Positions 9,340 through 17,479 of a stretch of 64,000 nucleotides of DNA are shown here, one piece after another. The position numbers and the translations under genes were made by a program. Source of the DNA: DASXKD01 sp963806145 (GTDB taxonomy: Bacteria; Actinomycetota; Actinomycetes; Streptosporangiales; Streptosporangiaceae). The stretch's first letter is position 1; the number at the start of each line of letters is the position of its first letter. Under the pieces are notes generated by a model that worked only from the letters and a program-made list of their open reading frames with translations, was not told the DNA's origin and made no database searches. The stretch spans positions 1 to 64,000 of the forward strand of contig CAWDXD010000011.1 of assembly GCA_963806145.1 (NCBI GenBank), given 5' to 3'.

Positions 9340-9687
9340 GTGGACACTGTGACCGCACGTGAGCGTCTGGAGGAGATGCGCGGCCAGATCGACAGTTCGA
9401 TCCTGGTTCTGCAGGGAGAGCATCCTGCGGGACGCGCCGCCATCGACTCTCCGCAGGATCCAGCGGACGCCGGCTCCACGCTGTCCGAGACGGACCGGAC
9501 GGAGGCCGCGCTGGACGCGGTCCAGTCCCAGCGGCGGCTGGTGATGGACGCACTCGTGCGGATCGACCGCGGGGTCTACGGGACGTGCGCCGACTGCGGC
9601 AAGCCGATCCCGGAGGGCCGGCTGGATGCCAGGCCGGAGGCGGCACGCTGCGTGAACTGCCAGTCCAGGCGGGACCGCAGGCACTGA
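9340..9687 (+). CDS. DksA/TraR-type zinc-finger protein
   Basis: A 115-residue protein with a helical, coiled-coil-like first half (heptad-rich to about residue 75) and a four-cysteine finger, CADC (96-99) and CVNC (near 106), of the DksA/TraR C4 type. The region TLSETDRTEAALDAVQSQRR and the motif GVYGTCADCGKPI are typical of the family. Full DksA binds the RNA polymerase secondary channel; the short actinobacterial homologues have less well-known roles. GAGGAGG lies 7 bases before the GTG at 9340, which fixes the start. The C-terminus is basic. The 80-bp tandem duplication lies just downstream. Confidence 0.88.
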   Translation: MDTVTARERLEEMRGQIDSSILVLQGEHPAGRAAIDSPQDPADAGSTLSETDRTEAALDAVQSQRRLVMDALVRIDRGVYGTCADCGKPIPEGRLDARPEAARCVNCQSRRDRRH

Positions 9688-9720
9688 GCGTGCCCGCCGC
9701 CGTCAGCCGGGGCTTTCACG

Positions 9721-9885
9721 CGGGATGGGGCCTGCCGGCTTGCCCGGCCAGGCGCCATCGGCGCCCCGGGGGGCTCCGGGGGGTCGCTCCCCCGGGCTAG
9801 CAGGGCGGGATGGGGCCTGCCGGCTTGCCGGCCAGGCGCCATCGGCGCCCCGGGGGCTCCGGGGGTCGCCCCCGGGCTAGCAGGG
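9721..9885 (-). repeat. Two tandem copies of an 80-85 bp GC-rich unit (dispersed repeat, copies 2 and 3)
   Basis: Unit A (9721-9805) and unit B (9806-9885) both begin CGGGATGGGGCCTGCCGGCT and end GGGCTAGCAGGG. They differ mainly in the length of G and C runs. Read on the minus strand, each unit begins CCCTGCTAGCCCGGGGG and contains GCGACCCC, the core also seen at 5831, 11977 and 43401. In unit B the TGCTAG is the last codon and stop of the methyltransferase gene, so the duplication includes that gene's end. The inverted GC segments could form terminator-like hairpins for the convergent genes on either side. Confidence 0.8.
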
Positions 9886-10671
9886 CTTGCGGGCGGTGGC
9901 TACCAGGCTGATGCCGAACGCCTCGTCGGCGCTGCCCCCCGCCGCCGGATCCTGGCCGGCCTGCATCTCGGCGCGGACCAGCCGGGCAATGGCCCCCGGC
10001 TGCTGGCGCAGGACGTGATCCACGGTGGAGGGGGACAGCACCGTCCGCGGCCTGATCGAGGTGACCTCCAGGCCCGCCTCGGTGAGCAGGTCGTAAAGCT
10101 GCGCCGCGCCGAAGCACCGGGTGATGGTCCCGTCCGGCCAGGGGATCAGCACCACCTCGGCGTGTGGCAGGTCGGTGAGGTGGGCCCAGCGCCGCTGCTC
10201 GGCCAGCATGGCCATGCCCAGGACCAGCGAATCCACGCAGGCGAGCAGCTCACCCCCGGGCCGCAGCACCCGCGCGATCTCCGCGGCCAGGTCCTCCGCC
10301 ATGAGGTGCCGCGACAGGGCGCCGTCCTCGGCGATGACGCCGTCCGCGCAACCGTCCGCGAGGAACGCCAGGCTGCCGGGCTCGGCCACCACCGCGGCGA
10401 TCCGGCCCGCCGGTGCGCCCCGCTCCGCGGCGGGAGGCGCGCCGGGATGCGCGCTCACGACCCGGACCACCGCGTGCCCGGACCCGGCCGCCTGGGCCGC
10501 GCCGGCCGCCGCTGGGCCCGAGATGTCCACGAGCAGCCGCCGCCCGGCGGGGAGCCAGGCGGCGAGCTGGGCCTTGGCCACCGCCCGCTGGAACCGCCAG
10601 TACGCAGGAAGCGAGCCTGGCCGGAGCACGGCCAGCGGGCTGGCCGTTGACGTCGCCACCGTTGACTCCAT
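9877..10671 (-). CDS. Class I SAM-dependent methyltransferase-like protein
   Basis: A 264-residue protein with a Rossmann-like core. A first strand, RRLLVDISGPAAAG (near residue 44), stands where the SAM-binding glycine motif is expected, but its DxGxGxG is weakened to DISGPAAAG. The later motif EIARVLRPGGELLACVDSL (near 145) is the usual methyltransferase post-IV segment. The C-terminal part (LYDLLTEAGLEVTSIRPRTVL) is also typical. I cannot name a substrate. The altered glycine motif leaves open that it binds SAM weakly or not at all. Its last two codons and stop lie inside the tandem GC repeat, which suggests recent repeat expansion at the 3' end. It faces away from sigR. Confidence 0.65.
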   Translation of the reverse strand: MESTVATSTASPLAVLRPGSLPAYWRFQRAVAKAQLAAWLPAGRRLLVDISGPAAAGAAQAAGSGHAVVRVVSAHPGAPPAAERGAPAGRIAAVVAEPGSLAFLADGCADGVIAEDGALSRHLMAEDLAAEIARVLRPGGELLACVDSLVLGMAMLAEQRRWAHLTDLPHAEVVLIPWPDGTITRCFGAAQLYDLLTEAGLEVTSIRPRTVLSPSTVDHVLRQQPGAIARLVRAEMQAGQDPAAGGSADEAFGISLVATARKPC

Positions 10672-10890
10672 CCGCCGTCCGACAAACCGGCGCGGTCAGC
10701 CGACCGCGCCGGGATCGGCGGCGCAGGCCCGGATCAGCGCACCGCGCTGGCACCACGGGGGCCATCGCGACGGCCGCATTCCCGGCAAACCGTCATGGCT
10801 GATTCTCCCCAGTCTGCGGGCGACCTCACCTGACTGGCCGAGTTGTCCGCCCGGAATGTGTTTCCAGCGGGTTTCGCCGCTGGCCGTGGC

Positions 10891-10919
10891 GGAATGAACA
10901 CGCTGCCGCCCCTGTTGCA
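10891..10919 (+). promoter_or_regulatory. SigR-type promoter of sigR-rsrA
   Basis: GGAAT (10891-10895), exactly 18 bases, then GTT (10914-10916). This is the consensus of promoters read by the SigR/SigH family of redox sigma factors. The expected transcript start, near 10924-10927, coincides with the GTG at 10926 and sits just before the ATG at 10932, so the transcript would have almost no leader. It implies that SigR activates its own operon. Confidence 0.75.
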
Positions 10920-10925
10920 CCGGGC

Positions 10926-11693
10926 GTGCTGATGACCAGTAGCGCACCCGTGGACGACGTGGCTCCGGTGGCTGCGCTCGGCCGGATCCGGCCGGGCCAT
11001 GTATTCTCCCGCCCAGATGGCATCGGTGGCCGGGCGCGGATGCAGACACCGGAGGAGGTGGGTCCGGTACCTGAGACACTCGAGGAGCGCGGCGAGCGGT
11101 TCGAGCGCGAGGTGTTGCCGTACCTGGATCAGCTGTACTCGGCCGGGATGCGGATGACCAGGAACGCGGCGGACGCCGAGGACCTGGTGCAGGAGACCTT
11201 TGCCAAGGCCTACGCCTCGTTCCATCAGTTCGAGCCTGGCACGAACCTGAAGGCATGGTTGTTCCGGATCCTCACCAACACCTTCATCAACACCTATCGC
11301 AAAAGGCAGCGTGAACCGCAGCGTGCGGGGGCCGAGGAGGTCGAGGACTGGCAGCTTGCCAGGGCGGCCTCGCACACGTCGGCCGGCCTGAAATCGGCCG
11401 AGGCCGAGGCGCTGGAAAGGCTGCCGGATTCCGACATCAAGAGTGCCTTGCAAGCCCTGCCGGAAGAGTTCCGCATCGCGGTGTACCTGGCCGACGTGGA
11501 GGGCTTCGCCTACAAAGAGATCGCCGACATCATGGGCACGCCCATTGGCACGGTGATGTCCCGCCTGCACCGGGGGCGCAGGCAGTTGCGTGAGATGCTG
11601 CAGGACTACGCGGCTGGTCGCGGCATGGTCCGGGCAGCCTCGGCGGCAGGACCGCAGGGGGAGGACGGCGGGCCTGGGGAGGACCAGAGATGA
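10926..11693 (+). CDS. sigR: Redox-responsive ECF sigma factor SigR
   Basis: An ECF sigma factor of the SigR/SigH thiol-stress type. Region 2 reads YLDQLYSAGMRMTRNAADAE and DLVQETFAKAYASFHQF, with LKAWLFRILTNTFINTYRKR after it; region 4 reads LPEEFRIAVYLADVEGFAYK and MGTPIGTVMSRLHRGRRQLR. The conserved protein begins near the ATG at 11041 (217 residues). The frame is open back to GTG 10926, adding 38 residues, and the SigR-type promoter places a transcript start right there. In Streptomyces a longer, unstable isoform (SigR') is made from the autoregulated transcript, so both starts may be used; I annotate the long form. The stop overlaps the rsrA start (ATGA), so the sigma factor and its anti-sigma are co-translated. 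Confidence 0.93.
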   Translation: MLMTSSAPVDDVAPVAALGRIRPGHVFSRPDGIGGRARMQTPEEVGPVPETLEERGERFEREVLPYLDQLYSAGMRMTRNAADAEDLVQETFAKAYASFHQFEPGTNLKAWLFRILTNTFINTYRKRQREPQRAGAEEVEDWQLARAASHTSAGLKSAEAEALERLPDSDIKSALQALPEEFRIAVYLADVEGFAYKEIADIMGTPIGTVMSRLHRGRRQLREMLQDYAAGRGMVRAASAAGPQGEDGGPGEDQR

Positions 11694-11971
11694 GCTGCGG
11701 CAAGCCTCACGAGACGCCGTGTACCGAGGTAATTGACCGGGTCTACTCCTACCTGGACGGTGAGCTCGAGCCGCCGACCTACGCGAAGATCCGCCAGCAC
11801 CTCGAGGAATGCGGGCCGTGCCTGGAGGAGTACGGCCTCGATGACCTCGTCAAAAAGCTTGTCCACCAGCACTGCGGCCATGAGCGGGTGCCGGACGAGC
11901 TGCGGGCCAAGGTCCTCATCAGAATCCGGCAGGTCAGAGCGGAACTGAACGTCACCCAAAGCACCGAGTAG
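11690..11971 (+). CDS. rsrA: Anti-sigma factor RsrA (zinc, ZAS family)
   Basis: A 93-residue zinc-binding anti-sigma factor. The ZAS signature H-x3-C-x2-C appears as HLEECGPC (residues 37-44), with an earlier Cys (near residue 11) available as the further zinc or redox ligand. SYLDGELEPPTYAKIRQHLE is characteristic. In the known system, reduced zinc-bound RsrA holds SigR inactive; disulfide stress forms a Cys-Cys bond, expels zinc and frees SigR. The ATG overlaps the sigR stop by four bases. A GC-rich repeat starts 5 bases after the stop and may serve as the end of the transcript. Confidence 0.93.
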   Translation: MSCGKPHETPCTEVIDRVYSYLDGELEPPTYAKIRQHLEECGPCLEEYGLDDLVKKLVHQHCGHERVPDELRAKVLIRIRQVRAELNVTQSTE

Positions 11972-11976
11972 GGGTG

Positions 11977-12006
11977 TGCTGGCCCGGGGGAGCGACCCCG
12001 GGGTTC
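11977..12006 (+). repeat. GC-rich dispersed repeat, copy 4
   Basis: TGCTGGCCCGGGGGAGCGAC followed by CCC is identical over 23 bases to the copy at 43401-43423, and one base different from the units at 9721-9885. It begins 5 bases after the rsrA stop. The CCCGGGGG and CCCCGGGG parts give a potential hairpin. Confidence 0.65.
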
Positions 12007-12253
12007 CGTACCTGGTGAATGTACCTAACGGGCCTGAAGCCTGCGCAGATCTGGCCGATCACGTTAACCTTTGTGCTGGCGGCGATGAACGGGCCTGCTT
12101 GGCTGGGCCGAGGCCCCGCGCGAGTATGCCTCAGGACCGGACCCGCCCCCGGCAGCGGAGGTGACCGATGCGGCACCCGGGCGAGTTCAGGGCTGCCGCT
12201 GATGCACCGGAGCCCGCGAGCGCGGGCACCCGGCCGACGGTGATCCCGCCGGC

Positions 12254-13654
12254 ATGGTGACAGGTACCGGGCACCGATCGCACGGCGGACGCACCTCGAA
12301 GCTCTCGCCGGGCGCCTTGCTGTATGTGGCGGCCGTCGTAGCAGCCGCGGTTGCCGTGGTCGGCCAGGCCCTGGGCGCCGACCCGGACCTGGACGCCCCG
12401 GTCCGGCAGGCGTGGGCCATGCTGGTGCTCGCGCTGCTGTTCCTCATCTGCGACTCCGCGCCGACGACCCTGGCCTCCCGGCGGTCCGCCTGGTCACCGA
12501 GTTCCTCGGCGACCCTGGCCGCCGTGGTGCTTGTCGGGCCGGTGGGCGCGTTTGTGGTCGGCGCGACCTCGCTCATCAGTGTGCGGCGTGGCCTCGACCT
12601 CACTCAGCGGGTGTTCAACGCGTCCATGTACGGCCTGTCCGCCTACGCGGCGGGTGAGGCCTACCTCGCGCTCGGCGGCCCTGTCGGCCATCCCGGCTAC
12701 CGGTCGTTCCCCGGCATCATCGGGCCGTTCGCCGTCGCGGCCGTGGTGCACGTGTCCATCAACCACGGGCTGCTGTGGGGCATGCTCATGCAGGTGCCCC
12801 CCGCCGAGCCCGGGCAGCCCGCCTGGGCGCTGCAGCGGCACCTCCCGATGCTGTTCCTCTCCGACCTCGGCTACGCGACCCTCGGCCTGCTCATAGCTGC
12901 CCTGTGGAGCGTCGGGGGAGCCTTCGCCGCGGTGCTCGTCCTGATTCCGCTGTTCGTGGCGCGCTGGGCCATAGGCCAGTTTGCCGCGCAGGAACGTGCC
13001 TACGCCGCCACCATGGCCGCGCTGTGCCAGGCCGTGGAGACCAAGGACTGCTACACCAGGGGCCATAGCGAGCGGGTCTCCCGGGGCTCGGCCATGATCG
13101 CCCGTGAAGTGGGCATGCGCGGCCGCCGCGTGGAGGCGATCCGCTACGCCGGCATGCTCCACGATGTGGGCAAGCTGGGCGTGCCCACGACGGTGCTGCA
13201 AAAGAACGGCGCGCTGTCCGAGGAGGAGTACGCCGCGATCCAGTTGCACCCGATGCGCGGGCTGGCCATCGTGCGGGAGATCGGCTTCCTCGACGAGGCA
13301 CTGGCCGGCATCATGCACCACCACGAGCGGATCGACGGCCGCGGCTACCCGATGGGGCTGGCCGGTGACGAGATCCCAGAGTTCGCGCGGGTTATCGCGG
13401 TCGCCGACGCCTTCGACGCGATGACCTCGAACCGCTCCTACCGCGGCGCGCGCTCGGTTGAGGAAGCCATCGCCGACCTGCGCGAGTGGTCCGGAACCCA
13501 GTTCGACCCGGCGCTGGTCGACGCGTTCGTGGCCGCGTTGCGGCGGGAGGGCTGGGAACAGCCCGGGCCCGCCGCAACGCCGCCCGCCGACAGCATGGCC
13601 GCGCAGGATCACGACGATCCGGCGGCGCCGCTGCGGGTGGTGGAGAGCCGGTGA
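12254..13654 (+). CDS. Membrane HD-GYP domain protein (probable c-di-GMP or nucleotide phosphodiesterase)
   Basis: A 466-residue protein. The first 240 residues hold several hydrophobic segments (LLYVAAVVAAAVAVVGQAL near 20; AVLVLIPLFVARWAIG near 235). The second half is an HD-GYP domain: YTRGHSERVS (near 265), the metal pair in MLHDVGKLGVP (near 300), HHHERIDGRGYP (near 355, intact GYP) and VADAFDAMTSNRSYRG (near 382). HD-GYP enzymes hydrolyse cyclic di-GMP; some act on other nucleotides. No GGDEF domain is present. The upstream site for the ATG at 12254 is weak. The stop overlaps the start of a second, related gene (GTGA), so the pair is co-translated. Confidence 0.85.
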   Translation: MVTGTGHRSHGGRTSKLSPGALLYVAAVVAAAVAVVGQALGADPDLDAPVRQAWAMLVLALLFLICDSAPTTLASRRSAWSPSSSATLAAVVLVGPVGAFVVGATSLISVRRGLDLTQRVFNASMYGLSAYAAGEAYLALGGPVGHPGYRSFPGIIGPFAVAAVVHVSINHGLLWGMLMQVPPAEPGQPAWALQRHLPMLFLSDLGYATLGLLIAALWSVGGAFAAVLVLIPLFVARWAIGQFAAQERAYAATMAALCQAVETKDCYTRGHSERVSRGSAMIAREVGMRGRRVEAIRYAGMLHDVGKLGVPTTVLQKNGALSEEEYAAIQLHPMRGLAIVREIGFLDEALAGIMHHHERIDGRGYPMGLAGDEIPEFARVIAVADAFDAMTSNRSYRGARSVEEAIADLREWSGTQFDPALVDAFVAALRREGWEQPGPAATPPADSMAAQDHDDPAAPLRVVESR

Positions 13655-14952
13655 AACCAGCGGCCACCGCGCTGGACGACGGTCCCGAGCAGGCGGAGTC
13701 CTGGCGGCAGGCCACGGACTCGGGCGAACTGCTGCTCGTCGCCGGGGCCGGCATGCTGGTGGTGGCCGCGGTGGCGCAGACCGCGGCCGCGGGCCTGGTC
13801 CAGCCGCGCATCGCGCTGGCGTTCGGTGCGCTGATCTGTTTCGGTGAGGTGCTGCGGCTGTCCCTGGAAGGCGGCCGGGAGTCGGCACCGATCGGCAGCG
13901 CCGGCGCATTCGCCTACGCGGTGGTGCTGACCGTCGGCGGCAGCCCGGCCACCCAGCCGGCACTCCAGGTCATCGCGGTCGTCGCCGCCGGCATGGTGCT
14001 CGGCGCGCTGCCGCACCTGGCAGCCGGCCTGGCCGGCCTGGCCGGGATGGCGTCCCGGCTGATCGCGGTCAGCGTGGTGGCCGCGCTGTTCCGCCCGCTG
14101 AGCACGATGGTGACCATCACCCGGCCCAGCGGCTGGGGGCTGGCGCTCGCCGCCATGGCGGCCGTACTGGTGGCTGGCTGGTGGGCCGAGTGCCTGATCA
14201 GGGCCCTGATCAGCGCCGATGCGCTGCGAGCCAGGTTCCGCGTGGCGCTGTGGGATGAGATGCGGGTCCAGCTTCCGCTCGGCTTCGCCGTCGCCGCCAC
14301 CGCGATCCTGATCGCGTTCGCGGCGGACATGATGGGCCTGGTGGCGCTCGGGGTGTTCATCGCCCCGCTGCTCGTCACGCAGATGGCGTTCCGCCGCTAC
14401 GCCGGCATCCGGGCCACCTACCTGGAGACGGTCCGTGCGCTGGCCCGGGTGACCGAGGTCGGCGGGTACGTCGAGGACGGGCATGCCCGCCGGGTCGGCC
14501 ACCTGGCCGTTGTCGTCGGCCGGGAACTGGGGATGGGCGAACCGGAACTGCTCGAACTGGAGTACGCCGCGCTCATGCACGACATCGGGCAGCTTTCGCT
14601 GCGCGACCCGATCCCCGGCGGGGCGACCGTGCTGGCTTCCCCGGAGCAGCAGCGGCGCATCGCGGAGCTGGGGGCCAGCGTCATCGACCAGGCCGGAGTG
14701 CTGGACGGGGTAGCGGAGATCGTGCGGTACCAGAGCTTGCCCTGGCGCGGCCGCGACCATGAGCCGCCGGCCGGCAGCCGGATCATCCGTGCCGCCAACG
14801 CCTTCGACGACCTGGTCGGCGCGTCGACCGAGGCCAGCAGGACGATGGCGGCACTGGAGTGGCTGCGCCTGGACACCGCGACCGAGTACGACCCCCAGGT
14901 GGTCGAGGCGCTGGCCAAGGTCGCCGGGCGGCGGCACCGGAGCCGCCGGTAG
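13651..14952 (+). CDS. Membrane protein with degenerate HD-GYP-like domain
   Basis: A 433-residue paralogue-like partner of the preceding gene: a multi-spanning membrane half (to about residue 250) and a C-terminal HD domain. The HD core is kept (HARRVGHLAVVV near 280; ALMHDIGQLSL near 307), but the HHE..DGRGYP segment is replaced by YQSLPWRGRDHEPPAGSRII and the GYP is lost. VADAFDAMTS becomes ANAFDDLVGAS. I infer that it may have lost or changed activity and could act as a receptor or a partner subunit for the upstream protein. The GTG at 13651 overlaps the upstream stop by four bases, which decides the start; the longer open frame upstream is not conserved. Confidence 0.75.
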   Translation: MKPAATALDDGPEQAESWRQATDSGELLLVAGAGMLVVAAVAQTAAAGLVQPRIALAFGALICFGEVLRLSLEGGRESAPIGSAGAFAYAVVLTVGGSPATQPALQVIAVVAAGMVLGALPHLAAGLAGLAGMASRLIAVSVVAALFRPLSTMVTITRPSGWGLALAAMAAVLVAGWWAECLIRALISADALRARFRVALWDEMRVQLPLGFAVAATAILIAFAADMMGLVALGVFIAPLLVTQMAFRRYAGIRATYLETVRALARVTEVGGYVEDGHARRVGHLAVVVGRELGMGEPELLELEYAALMHDIGQLSLRDPIPGGATVLASPEQQRRIAELGASVIDQAGVLDGVAEIVRYQSLPWRGRDHEPPAGSRIIRAANAFDDLVGASTEASRTMAALEWLRLDTATEYDPQVVEALAKVAGRRHRSRR

Positions 14953-14961
14953 GCTGCCCGG

Positions 14962-16302
14962 GTGCTGAACTCGGTGCTGGTGGCCAACCGCGGGGAGATC
15001 GCCCGGCGGATCCTCGCCACGGCCCGGAGGCTGGGCGTCAGGGCGGTGGCGGTCTACTCGGAGGCGGACGCGGACCTGCCGTTCGTCGCCGAGGCCGACG
15101 AGGCGGTGCCGATCGGCCCGCCGCCGCCGGGCCAGAGCTATCTCGACTCCGCGGCCGTGCTGGCGGCGGCGCGGCGGACCGGCGCGGCGGCCGTCCACCC
15201 CGGGTACGGGTTCCTGGCCGAAAACCCGGCCTTCGCCCGCCAGGTGCTGGCCGACGGCCTGATCTGGGTGGGCCCGCCGCCGGGTGCCATCGAGCAGATG
15301 GGCGACAAGATCAATGCCCGGAACCTGATGGCGGCGGCGGGCGTGCCGGTCTCCGCGGGCAGCGCCGAGCCGGTGACCAGCGCCGCGGCCGCCGCGGCGG
15401 AGGCGGACAGGATCGGATACCCGCTGATGGTGAAGGCCGCCGCCGGGGGCGGCGGGATCGGGATGAGCGCGGTGACCGGCCCGGCCGGCCTGGCCGCGGC
15501 CTTCGAGACCGCGCGCACCCGGGCGGAGCGGTTCTTCGGCGACCCCGCGATCCTGCTGGAGCGCTACATCGAACGCGCCAGGCACGTCGAGGTGCAGATC
15601 CTCGGGCTCGCCGACGGCCGCGTGATCGCGCTCGGGGAACGCGACTGCTCGGTCCAGCGCCGGCACCAGAAGGTCGCCGAGGAGACCCCGTCGCCGGGAG
15701 TCGGCGATGAGTTGCGCGCCCGCATGCTGGCCGCCGCCGTCCAGGCAGGGCAGGCGGTCGGCTACCGCGGCGCTGGGACAGTGGAATGCCTGGTGGACAC
15801 GGCCACCGGTGACTTCGTGTTCCTGGAGATGAATACCAGGCTCCAGGTCGAGCACCCGGTCACCGAACTGGTCACCGGCATCGACCTGGTGGAGCAGCAG
15901 TTCCGCATCGCCGCCGGGGAGGACGTGAGCTTCGACCCGGAGCAGGTGCGGCCGCGGGGGCACGCGCTGGAACTGCGGGTCTACGCCGAGGACCCGGTGC
16001 GTTTCCTGCCCAGCCCCGGGACCATCACGCAGTGGCGGGAGCCGGCCGGCGCCGGTGTCCGGGTGGATGCCGGGTACACAGCGGGGAACAAGGTGACCCA
16101 GTTCTACGACCCACTGCTCGCCAAGCTGTGCGTGCACGGGCAGGACAGGGACGAGGCGCTGGCCCGGGCCGGGGAGGCGGTGGCGGCGTTCCAGATCGCC
16201 GGGCTGCGCACCAACCTGCCCTTCCACGCCGACCTGCTGGCCAGCGAGGAGTTCCGCAGCGGGGACTACGACACGGCCATCGTCACCCGGCTGCGGCCCT
16301 GA
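14962..16302 (+). CDS. Biotin carboxylase subunit
   Basis: A 446-residue biotin carboxylase. It starts LNSVLVANRGEIARRILAT, then has HPGYGFLAENPAFA (near 80), the ATP-binding lid KAAAGGGGIGM (near 160), RDCSVQRRHQKVAEETPSP (near 227, with the Lys and Glu of the active site), and LEMNTRLQVEHPVTELVTG (near 290). It carboxylates biotin on a carrier using ATP and bicarbonate. A separate 70-residue biotinyl protein follows 87 bases downstream. There is no carboxyltransferase gene in the neighbourhood, so the acyl-CoA or other acceptor cannot be named. The GTG at 14962 follows the previous stop by 9 bases, so the HD genes may be on the same transcript. Confidence 0.92.
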   Translation: MLNSVLVANRGEIARRILATARRLGVRAVAVYSEADADLPFVAEADEAVPIGPPPPGQSYLDSAAVLAAARRTGAAAVHPGYGFLAENPAFARQVLADGLIWVGPPPGAIEQMGDKINARNLMAAAGVPVSAGSAEPVTSAAAAAAEADRIGYPLMVKAAAGGGGIGMSAVTGPAGLAAAFETARTRAERFFGDPAILLERYIERARHVEVQILGLADGRVIALGERDCSVQRRHQKVAEETPSPGVGDELRARMLAAAVQAGQAVGYRGAGTVECLVDTATGDFVFLEMNTRLQVEHPVTELVTGIDLVEQQFRIAAGEDVSFDPEQVRPRGHALELRVYAEDPVRFLPSPGTITQWREPAGAGVRVDAGYTAGNKVTQFYDPLLAKLCVHGQDRDEALARAGEAVAAFQIAGLRTNLPFHADLLASEEFRSGDYDTAIVTRLRP

Positions 16303-16389
16303 CCCCGCCGCGAGCACAATAGTGGCGGGCGGCACCGGGCCGGAAGGGCGGCCGGGCCGGCCGGCCGGGACAACGGAGAGGAGCCGCGG

Positions 16390-16602
16390 GTGGCCGAGGT
16401 CCGCGCCGAGATGGTGGCGAATGTGTGGAAGGTGGTGGCCGCGGAGGGGGCCCAGGTCTCCGATGGCGACACCCTGGTCATCCTCGAGTCCATGAAGATG
16501 GAGATCCCGGTGCTCGCCGAGGGCTCCGGCACGCTGACCCGGCTGCACGTCGCCGAGGGCGACATCGTCCAGGAGGGCGACCTGATCGCCGTCATCGAAT
16601 AA
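16390..16602 (+). CDS. Biotinyl carrier protein, single-domain
   Basis: A 70-residue protein that is only a biotin/lipoyl attachment domain. The biotinylated lysine lies in ESMKMEIPV (residue 36 is the Lys), followed by the hammerhead fold end GDIVQEGDLIAVIE. It lacks the long Ala/Pro linker of AccB, so it resembles the small BCCP proteins of actinobacteria. It would carry biotin between the upstream carboxylase and an unlinked carboxyltransferase. GGAGAGGAG lies upstream of the GTG at 16390. Confidence 0.9.
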   Translation: MAEVRAEMVANVWKVVAAEGAQVSDGDTLVILESMKMEIPVLAEGSGTLTRLHVAEGDIVQEGDLIAVIE

Positions 16603-16617
16603 CGCCCGTCCGGCGGG

Positions 16618-16839
16618 TCAGCCGGCGTCGGTCACCAGGCCGTGCCGGGTGCAGTGGCTGGACCAGCGGTCCGGGGTCACCTTCACCACCGTGCGGCGGC
16701 CGCAGCGGGCGCAGTACCGGGGCGGTTCCAGCTCCCTGGCGGCCCGGCAGGCGTCGTGCCCGCCGCCGTCGGCGGCAAGCCGCCGCCCGCAGTGGTCGCA
16801 GTACCGGCGGGCGTCCGCGGGCAGTCCCGGCTCGCTCAT
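16618..16839 (-). CDS. Small Cys-rich protein, BsaP-like (possible biotin synthase auxiliary protein)
   Basis: A 73-residue protein starting at the ATG at 16839. It has two CxxC pairs, YCDHCGRR near residue 12 and YCARCGRR near residue 41, then VVKVTPDRWSSHCTRHG with a further Cys and His. From memory, the pattern YCxxCGRR-VV-V-P-GW-xC-RHG is that of the small actinobacterial proteins next to bioB that were named BsaP and proposed to support the iron-sulfur chemistry of biotin synthase. I cannot confirm this by search. The context fits: bioB is 2.4 kb away and biotin-using genes are adjacent. The alternative is a generic zinc ribbon. Confidence 0.6.
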   Translation of the reverse strand: MSEPGLPADARRYCDHCGRRLAADGGGHDACRAARELEPPRYCARCGRRTVVKVTPDRWSSHCTRHGLVTDAG

Positions 16840-16980
16840 CGGCGGACAGCCTACGCCGGGGCCACCCGGCAGGAAACGCATCAAAAGCCGCAAGACTCAC
16901 AGCATCCCTGGCCGGCGCGGCAGCCGTCGTCCGGGCAGACGAGGGCGGCAGCGAGCCAGCGGGAACCTTAGGGTAATGCC

Positions 16981-17409
16981 ATGGGATTGGCGGCAGGGCT
17001 GCGGGCGACCGTGCGGCACGTGGTGACCGAGGCGGATACCGCCATCCAGGCCGGCAGCGGGGACGTCCCCGTGCTCGGCACCCCCCGGCTGCTGGCGCTG
17101 GCGGAGGCGGCCTGCGTCGCCGCCCTCGAACCGCACCTCGATCCCGGGATGACGTCGGTGGGCACCAGGGTGGCGCTGGAGCACCGGCGGGCCAGCCCGG
17201 TCGGGGCCGAGATCGAGGTCGAGGCGGAGCTGACCGAACTGGCCGGCCGCAGGCTGGTATTCGCCTTCATCGCGCGTCACGTGGGGCCATCCGCGGCCGG
17301 CCGGGACCCTGACCAGGACGAGGAACTGGTGGCGGGCGCGGGCTCGGTGGAGCGGATCGTGGTGGACAGGGACAAGTTCCTCGCCCGCGCCGTGCTCCGG
17401 CCCGGCTGA
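16981..17409 (+). CDS. Hotdog-fold thioesterase (fluoroacetyl-CoA thioesterase-like)
   Basis: A 142-residue hotdog protein. Features of the FlK-like group are GLRATVRHVVTEADTA at the start, the GTPRLLALAEAACVAALEP helix (near 33) with the Glu that often takes part in catalysis, and SVGTRVALEHRRASPVGAEI (near 60). The usual length is 130-145. It probably hydrolyses an acyl-CoA; the natural substrate in most actinobacteria is unknown, and fluoroacetate detoxification should not be assumed. An in-frame ATG at 16981 is the first start. It lies between the BsaP-like gene and the ThDP enzyme gene, on the opposite strand from both. Confidence 0.78.
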   Translation: MGLAAGLRATVRHVVTEADTAIQAGSGDVPVLGTPRLLALAEAACVAALEPHLDPGMTSVGTRVALEHRRASPVGAEIEVEAELTELAGRRLVFAFIARHVGPSAAGRDPDQDEELVAGAGSVERIVVDRDKFLARAVLRPG

Positions 17410-17479
17410 CCGGCACCAGGTCCGCCGGCCTGGCCGTCCTGCGGCCGGGCCTTCCCGCCAGAGTTTCGCCGGCGCGGCC

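Noticed and set aside
13609..16548. A 979-codon open frame on the minus strand across the HD and biotin carboxylase genes
   Set aside because: It is the antisense of genes with strong domain matches. Long antisense frames are common in high-GC DNA, and the translation is low-complexity without motifs.
16981..17409. Fluoroacetate resistance gene
   Set aside because: The hotdog protein is FlK-like, but such proteins are common in actinobacteria that do not make or meet fluoroacetate, and no fluorinase is present.
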